From assembly GCA_019058515.1 (NCBI GenBank), contig JAHPYY010000159.1, positions 1 to 64,000 on the forward strand: a stretch of DNA of 64,000 nt, in the 5' to 3' direction. Source of the stretch: Promethearchaeota archaeon. GTDB taxonomy: Archaea > Asgardarchaeota > Lokiarchaeia > Sigynarchaeales > SOKP01. Position numbers and translations under genes: made by a program. Positions 59,643 to 64,000 of the stretch are shown piece by piece (position 1 is the first letter of the stretch; each line of letters starts with the position of its first letter). The notes below the pieces were generated by a model. That model saw only the letters and a program-made list of their open reading frames with translations, was not told the DNA's origin and did not search any database.

Positions 59643-60134
59643 TTATTCTGAAAATTGTCTTAAGCCTTTGTTCAGGTAATATTTAATTTCCTCGCGCGCT
59701 CTACGAAAACCTTCAGTATCTTTCATTGAAGGGTCTTCAATGTCACCAAACTCACCCGCAAACTCTTTTAAGGTTAGTACCGTTTTGGAATTACTCGAAC
59801 AGTGTTTTAATATGTCATTTTTATGTTGTTCTGTTAGAGTTATTATTAGGTCAGCTGCATCTATTACCTCGGGGTATTTTTTAAGATCTTTTGAAACTAC
59901 GCTGGTAGATAGGGCAATCCCCTCTTCTGCCATAACGATTTTAGCATCCTGCGAAATTAACATCCCGTCCCTTGCGTGAGGTGCAATTCCACCAGTGTCA
60001 AGTTTCACAGTTAATCCTTGTCTTTTAAAAAAGTCATCAAGATAGCCTTCCACAATTCGACTCCGAGCTACATTAACGCTACACACTATCAATATTGATT
60101 TGAATGGAAAATTAAACTTGTTAAATGTCTCCAT
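59643..60134 (-). CDS. Low-molecular-weight phosphotyrosine phosphatase family protein
   Basis: 163 residues. Catalytic loop ILIVCSVNVARSRIVEGYL (C-x5-R-S), the DTGGIAPHARDGMLIS segment, and the general acid in DIEDPSMKDTEGFRR. This fold covers protein-tyrosine phosphatases and arsenate reductases. In archaea it may regulate polysaccharide synthesis or detoxify. 32 bases upstream of uppP in the same direction. Confidence 0.85.
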   Translation of the reverse strand: METFNKFNFPFKSILIVCSVNVARSRIVEGYLDDFFKRQGLTVKLDTGGIAPHARDGMLISQDAKIVMAEEGIALSTSVVSKDLKKYPEVIDAADLIITLTEQHKNDILKHCSSNSKTVLTLKEFAGEFGDIEDPSMKDTEGFRRAREEIKYYLNKGLRQFSE

Positions 60135-60243
60135 CGTCTGAATACTGAAAAAAAGCGATAATGTGATAAAAAATGAAGATTAGCTTTAAAAGATTCAGCT
60201 CAAGGATAAACGAGAAATTTTTGCTCGTTTTTTGTCAGATTAT

Positions 60244-60900
60244 TCATAGTTTAGCAAAATTAATTTTCTTCGTATCAATCATAAAATTTATTGAGTTTTC
60301 AACATTATTTTCGGGGATATCAATGCCTTTTGTCAAATCTAAGAGAAAAACTACTTCAAAACCAGCTTTTCGGCCATCAACTGCCGTGTAAAAACAACAA
60401 TAATCGAGAGCTAGCCCACATACAAATACTCTATTTATCTTTAAAGTGTTTAAATATCCAGTTAATCCTGTATCAGTTTTTCTATCGTTCTCTTTAAATG
60501 CGGAGTAACTATCAATATCCGGATTCATACCCTTTCGAATAATAGCTTTTACGACATTCGTGTTCAAATCTTTGTGAAATTCCGCTCCTTGTGTACCTTG
60601 AACGCAATGATCAGGCCACAACACGGGACCAATTGCCCCAGTTTGATATCTATCTCCAGGTTCTTTGTCTGGGTGATTGCTAGCAAACGATAAATGAGAT
60701 TTAGGGTGCCAATCTTGCGTTAACACGACAATTCCACCGTTTTCATTGAATTGTTGACTTACTCGGTTTATTCCAGGAATTATTAAATTCCCTCCTTCCA
60801 CAGCTAATGCTCCTCCGGGAATAAAGTCGTTTTGAACATCAACGATTATTAACGCATCTTTTTTTGTGATAACAACATTTTCCTCGTAAGGTACATTCAT
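60244..60900 (-). CDS. pncA: Nicotinamidase / pyrazinamidase
   Basis: 218 residues. Isochorismatase-like hydrolase with the PncA features: catalytic Asp in LIIVDVQNDFIPGGALAV, the metal-binding triad around TQDWHPKSHLSFASNH (Asp-x-His ... His), Lys in IIRKGMNPDIDSYSAF, and the nucleophile Cys in VCGLALDYCCFYTAVD. It converts nicotinamide to nicotinate for NAD salvage. Complete length. Confidence 0.93.
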   Translation of the reverse strand: MNVPYEENVVITKKDALIIVDVQNDFIPGGALAVEGGNLIIPGINRVSQQFNENGGIVVLTQDWHPKSHLSFASNHPDKEPGDRYQTGAIGPVLWPDHCVQGTQGAEFHKDLNTNVVKAIIRKGMNPDIDSYSAFKENDRKTDTGLTGYLNTLKINRVFVCGLALDYCCFYTAVDGRKAGFEVVFLLDLTKGIDIPENNVENSINFMIDTKKINFAKL

Positions 60901-61033
60901 AATTTTTCGAAATTAAGGTTTATTTTTTGATCTTTTACTAAAGGAGAAATCCTTAGTATCAAAAATATTATTACTGTTGAAATAGGTAATTGTGGTATAT
61001 AAGCTTTAAGAATGGATTTTATAATACTCTTTT

Positions 61034-63787
61034 CTATTTTAGGATTTGGATAATAAAAGTAGATCCCTTATTCCTTCCTTCGGATTCCACCCAAATCCGA
61101 CCGTTATGCATTTCTACTATTTTTTTCGAAATATATAACCCTAAACCGCTTCCTTCTGTGTTAAGGTTTAATCCATTTCCATATCGTTCAATTTTTCCAA
61201 ACTTTTTGAATAATATTTGTTTTTCACTTTCTGTAAAGCCGATTCCCGTGTCAGAAATTGAAAATTCAACTAAAATGCCTCTATCTTTGATCAGTACGGA
61301 AATGGTCCCATGTGGAAGCGTATATTTTATTGAGTTTAGCAAAATATTCGAAATTACTTGTTTAAATCGCAATTCGTCTACTTTGGCGTAACAAATACCT
61401 TCAGAATCGAAATTAATTATAATATCTCTTTCGGATGCGAAGAATATCATGTCATCAATTACTTCTAACGCTAATCTCGTGACATCGATGTCTTTTAAAT
61501 TCATCGATAACGCTCTATTGTCGATTTTAGATACATCAACGAGATCGTCAACTAATGACCTAAGTCTTTTGCCACCTCGCTCCACTACATCAATTAAAGA
61601 TTTTACTTTCTCGCTATATTGCCCTGCGTAGACTTCCTTTATGAGATCCGCCGCTCCGCAAATTGATACTAAAGGTGTTCTTAGTTCGTGGGTTATTCTA
61701 GTAAGAAAATCCTGTCGCATCTTCTCCAATTCCATTAATCTTTCGTTTTTCTTTAGGATAATTTGCTCAGCTTTCTTCTTCTCGGTAATATCTCGTATAT
61801 ATGCCGAGTAGCCGTTTGGATTACCTTCGCTGTCGTAATTTAACGACATCTTAACGCTTATGGGAACAATAACACCATCTTTTCTAACAAATTCTTCTTC
61901 AAATTCGTCTGAAATACTGCGTTCTTTTACTTGTTCATTGATTATTCTATGTTCATTCTCGTGCCACATGGAAGGGACAAGTTCTCGAGAGGTGAGACTT
62001 TTTAATTCATTTAACGAATATCCTGTGAGGTTCATAAACGCTTCATTACAATCAAGTATGTTAGCTTTTAAGTCTGTTAAAACAATCCCGTCGACAAAAT
62101 GATCGTAAAGGTTTTTGTATTTTTCCTCAGACTCTTTTAACTTCAGTCCCGCTTGAGTTTTTTCAGTTACATCAATTATTGTTGTTAAAATTCCAATTCC
62201 ATTTTTATAAGCAAGACCTCTCGAATAATTATCAATTATTTTAATCTCCTTAGTCCTAGTCAATCCACGGAATTGGTAGTGACTAATCTCAGGTATTCCT
62301 AATAGTTTATTTTTCTCTCTCCTTAATACCAGCTCTCTATCTCCGGGATGAATTATCTTCGAATATTCTAATGTTTCCCAACTCGTCATCTCTTCGGGGG
62401 TATAACCAAAAATTTTCGCAAATTGCTTATTAACATAATCGAATTTATAGTTATGTAAGATTGCTATACCCATTAACGATTGCTCGGCGAGATTTCTAAA
62501 TTTTAATTCGGATCCTACTAAATCTTTCTCTGCTTTTATTCGAGCTGTTATATCTTCTCCTGAATAAAGTACACCGCTGATTTTTCCTAATTTATCCGAT
62601 ATTATCGCATTCTCCCAAGAAATTTGCCTAATTTCCCCGTTTTTCGTTATAATTGGATATACATATTTTCCTTTCTTTCTATGTTTTTTACCTATATATT
62701 TGTTAAATTCGTTGTACATTTGTACTCTATCTTCATAAGGAAGGCATGTTTCAAACCAATTCTTTCCCAATAGCTCTCCTTCGTCGTATCCAAGAATTTC
62801 ACATCCTTTTGAATTTAGTAAGGTAATCTTGCCGTCCATATTCAATCCAACCAAAATTACTCTCGCAGAATCTATGTATAGATCTATTCTTTCTTTTTCT
62901 TCCTTAAGTAGGAGTTGTGTTTGTTTTAACTCGGTAATATCTTGAAAAATAATTTGAATAAATTTTTTATCGTAGATCTCGATTAACCGTCCCCTAATAT
63001 AGAAGTACCAAGTTTCGTTTTTAAAATCCCTAGCAATAATTTCTTTTGGCTCTATTTTAGAGCTTAATCTGATCTCTTTGAGTAATTCTTCCGATAATTG
63101 AGATGGATTTTCAATTTTTAATGTTTTCAGTAAAAAGCTTAGGGGTTTCGACTTTAATTCTGCCTTTTTTAGTCCGGAAATTTCTTCTATTTTTAGGTTG
63201 CAGTCTAAAATAATTCCGTTAGAATTTAGTACCGCCACAGAAAAACACGCTTTTTCGAATAGAACTTGGTAACGGAGTTGTATCTCTAGGAGTAATTTTT
63301 TAGACTCTTCATGTTCAGTAATATTCCTTATCAGTGCCCACATACCAATAACATCCTCATTAGGATCCCTTATTGCCCAGGTGGTAACCGATGTGTGTAT
63401 TAAGGAACCATCTTTTTTAATGTATTCAATTTCGTATTCTTTAGACTCTCTTTTCTTTTCTAAGATTTCTTCAATGATTTCTGTTTCAAGATCTTCCCAT
63501 AGTGGTCGAGTCAGCTCTGTGTAATGCATTTTTAACAGTTCGCTCTCGCTATATCCAACCATCTCTCGAAACGCTCGATTACAACTGATAATACATCCCA
63601 ATTTATTCAAAATAACCACTCCGTCTCGGTTAGCATTGTACAAGTCTTTAATTATTGATTCCAAGATAACAGAAGGAGATAAGTCACTCTTTTCAACTTC
63701 ATTAGCATCTTTCACAATTGAAACTGGAGTTTTAACTGTTAAATCGTCGTTACATTCCTTCTGTTTAACCTTCTCGAAAAGTTTCAT
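61034..63787 (-). CDS. Second soluble five-PAS sensor histidine kinase
   Basis: 917 residues, no transmembrane segment. Five PAS/PAC units at about residues 45-165, 168-290, 297-415, 420-545 and 547-665 (examples GCIISCNRAFREMVGYSESE, GKITLLNSKGCEILGYDEGE, FDYVNKQFAKIFGYTPEEM). HisKA box LTRITHELRTPLVSICGAAD; N box NILLNSIKYTLPHGT; G boxes ISDTGIGFTESE and TEGSGLGLYISKKIVEMHNG. Unit three and the C-terminal end (GRIWVESEGRNKGS) resemble the kinase at 54859, so the two are probably paralogs by recent duplication with shuffled PAS units. No response regulator adjacent. Confidence 0.92.
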   Translation of the reverse strand: MKLFEKVKQKECNDDLTVKTPVSIVKDANEVEKSDLSPSVILESIIKDLYNANRDGVVILNKLGCIISCNRAFREMVGYSESELLKMHYTELTRPLWEDLETEIIEEILEKKRESKEYEIEYIKKDGSLIHTSVTTWAIRDPNEDVIGMWALIRNITEHEESKKLLLEIQLRYQVLFEKACFSVAVLNSNGIILDCNLKIEEISGLKKAELKSKPLSFLLKTLKIENPSQLSEELLKEIRLSSKIEPKEIIARDFKNETWYFYIRGRLIEIYDKKFIQIIFQDITELKQTQLLLKEEKERIDLYIDSARVILVGLNMDGKITLLNSKGCEILGYDEGELLGKNWFETCLPYEDRVQMYNEFNKYIGKKHRKKGKYVYPIITKNGEIRQISWENAIISDKLGKISGVLYSGEDITARIKAEKDLVGSELKFRNLAEQSLMGIAILHNYKFDYVNKQFAKIFGYTPEEMTSWETLEYSKIIHPGDRELVLRREKNKLLGIPEISHYQFRGLTRTKEIKIIDNYSRGLAYKNGIGILTTIIDVTEKTQAGLKLKESEEKYKNLYDHFVDGIVLTDLKANILDCNEAFMNLTGYSLNELKSLTSRELVPSMWHENEHRIINEQVKERSISDEFEEEFVRKDGVIVPISVKMSLNYDSEGNPNGYSAYIRDITEKKKAEQIILKKNERLMELEKMRQDFLTRITHELRTPLVSICGAADLIKEVYAGQYSEKVKSLIDVVERGGKRLRSLVDDLVDVSKIDNRALSMNLKDIDVTRLALEVIDDMIFFASERDIIINFDSEGICYAKVDELRFKQVISNILLNSIKYTLPHGTISVLIKDRGILVEFSISDTGIGFTESEKQILFKKFGKIERYGNGLNLNTEGSGLGLYISKKIVEMHNGRIWVESEGRNKGSTFIIQILK

Positions 63788-64000
63788 GAAAAAACCAAAT
63801 TTAACTAGTGGGCTGTTAAGAAAAAATGAAAATTAAACTATTGTACGATACTCAAGTTTTAAAAGATTATATTATAATTATTATACCAATATTGTTTTAC
63901 TAAAATGTATATTCATTTATACAGCAATATCAAATTTAAACTTCCGTTTAATGTATTATGTGAGGTATTTAATTACGAACATCCAGTAATCATTTAATTT

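Overview
The window looks like chromosome of an Asgard archaeon, most likely a Lokiarchaeia-type (Promethearchaeota) lineage. The evidence is: strongly AT-rich DNA; a proteasome beta subunit; an archaeal-type inositol-phosphate synthase; a SlyD-like archaeal FKBP; a free-standing archaeal ThrRS editing domain; TATA boxes placed for leaderless mRNAs; a tRNA-Leu gene that only folds if two introns are removed; a surface protein with a C-terminal IPGY plus transmembrane sorting tail; and two genes with the GHCSN-(L/I)-QAW module that I know from Lokiarchaeal proteomes. TTG and GTG starts are common, and three genes seem to begin at ATA. No rRNA, CRISPR array or virion structural gene is visible.

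Layout. (1) 1-20.0 kb is an integrated mobile element, cut off by the left window edge. It holds a dense, almost wholly plus-strand run of about 40 mostly small genes with ATGA-type overlaps. Among them are a NADAR domain, TnpB, an orphan C5 cytosine methyltransferase, an ASCH/DUF3850 protein, many zinc-ribbon mini-proteins, an HhH-GPD glycosylase-like protein, an ATP-grasp protein, an RHH/wHTH regulator, a tyrosine recombinase, two HNH-type proteins, two GHCSN-module proteins and a tandem AbrB regulator. (2) 20.0-20.6 kb is a non-coding border with GTAACGT repeats. (3) 20.6-26 kb holds an AlkD/methyltransferase operon divergent from its TetR-type regulator across two copies of an operator, then envelope proteins. 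(4) 26.2-34.4 kb holds intron-bearing tRNA-Leu(UAA), a longin-like protein, a coiled-coil/wHTH protein, a serine-synthesis neighbourhood (DUF1015, SerA, class V aminotransferase), a tandem nitroreductase and a metallo-beta-lactamase-fold protein. (5) 34.4-46.5 kb holds transporters, the ThrRS editing domain, a glycolate/lactate oxidase-like FAD plus Fe-S pair, the proteasome beta subunit, a GATase-like protein, a PflX-like radical SAM protein and an HhH-FKBP fusion. (6) 46.5-60.9 kb holds four ATP-grasp genes, an HAD phosphatase, inositol-phosphate synthase, UppP, a low-molecular-weight phosphatase and a nicotinamidase, interrupted by decayed dehydrogenase and transporter remnants. (7) 54.9-63.8 kb also contains two five-PAS soluble histidine kinases.

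The most exciting candidate is the ATP-grasp/inositol cluster. Three small ATP-grasp proteins (46.5-50.0 kb) sit beside inositol-1-phosphate synthase. A fourth (57.9 kb) carries the signature of eukaryotic inositol-trisphosphate 5/6-kinases: Q-x-F-(I/V) ... K-V-Y-V-(I/V)-G, L-F-G-(F/I)-D, then (L/V)-I-D-I-N-x-F-P-G. An HAD phosphatase is co-transcribed with two of them. This could be a soluble inositol-phosphate metabolism in an archaeon close to the origin of eukaryotes. The chemistry is an inference from sequence and context.
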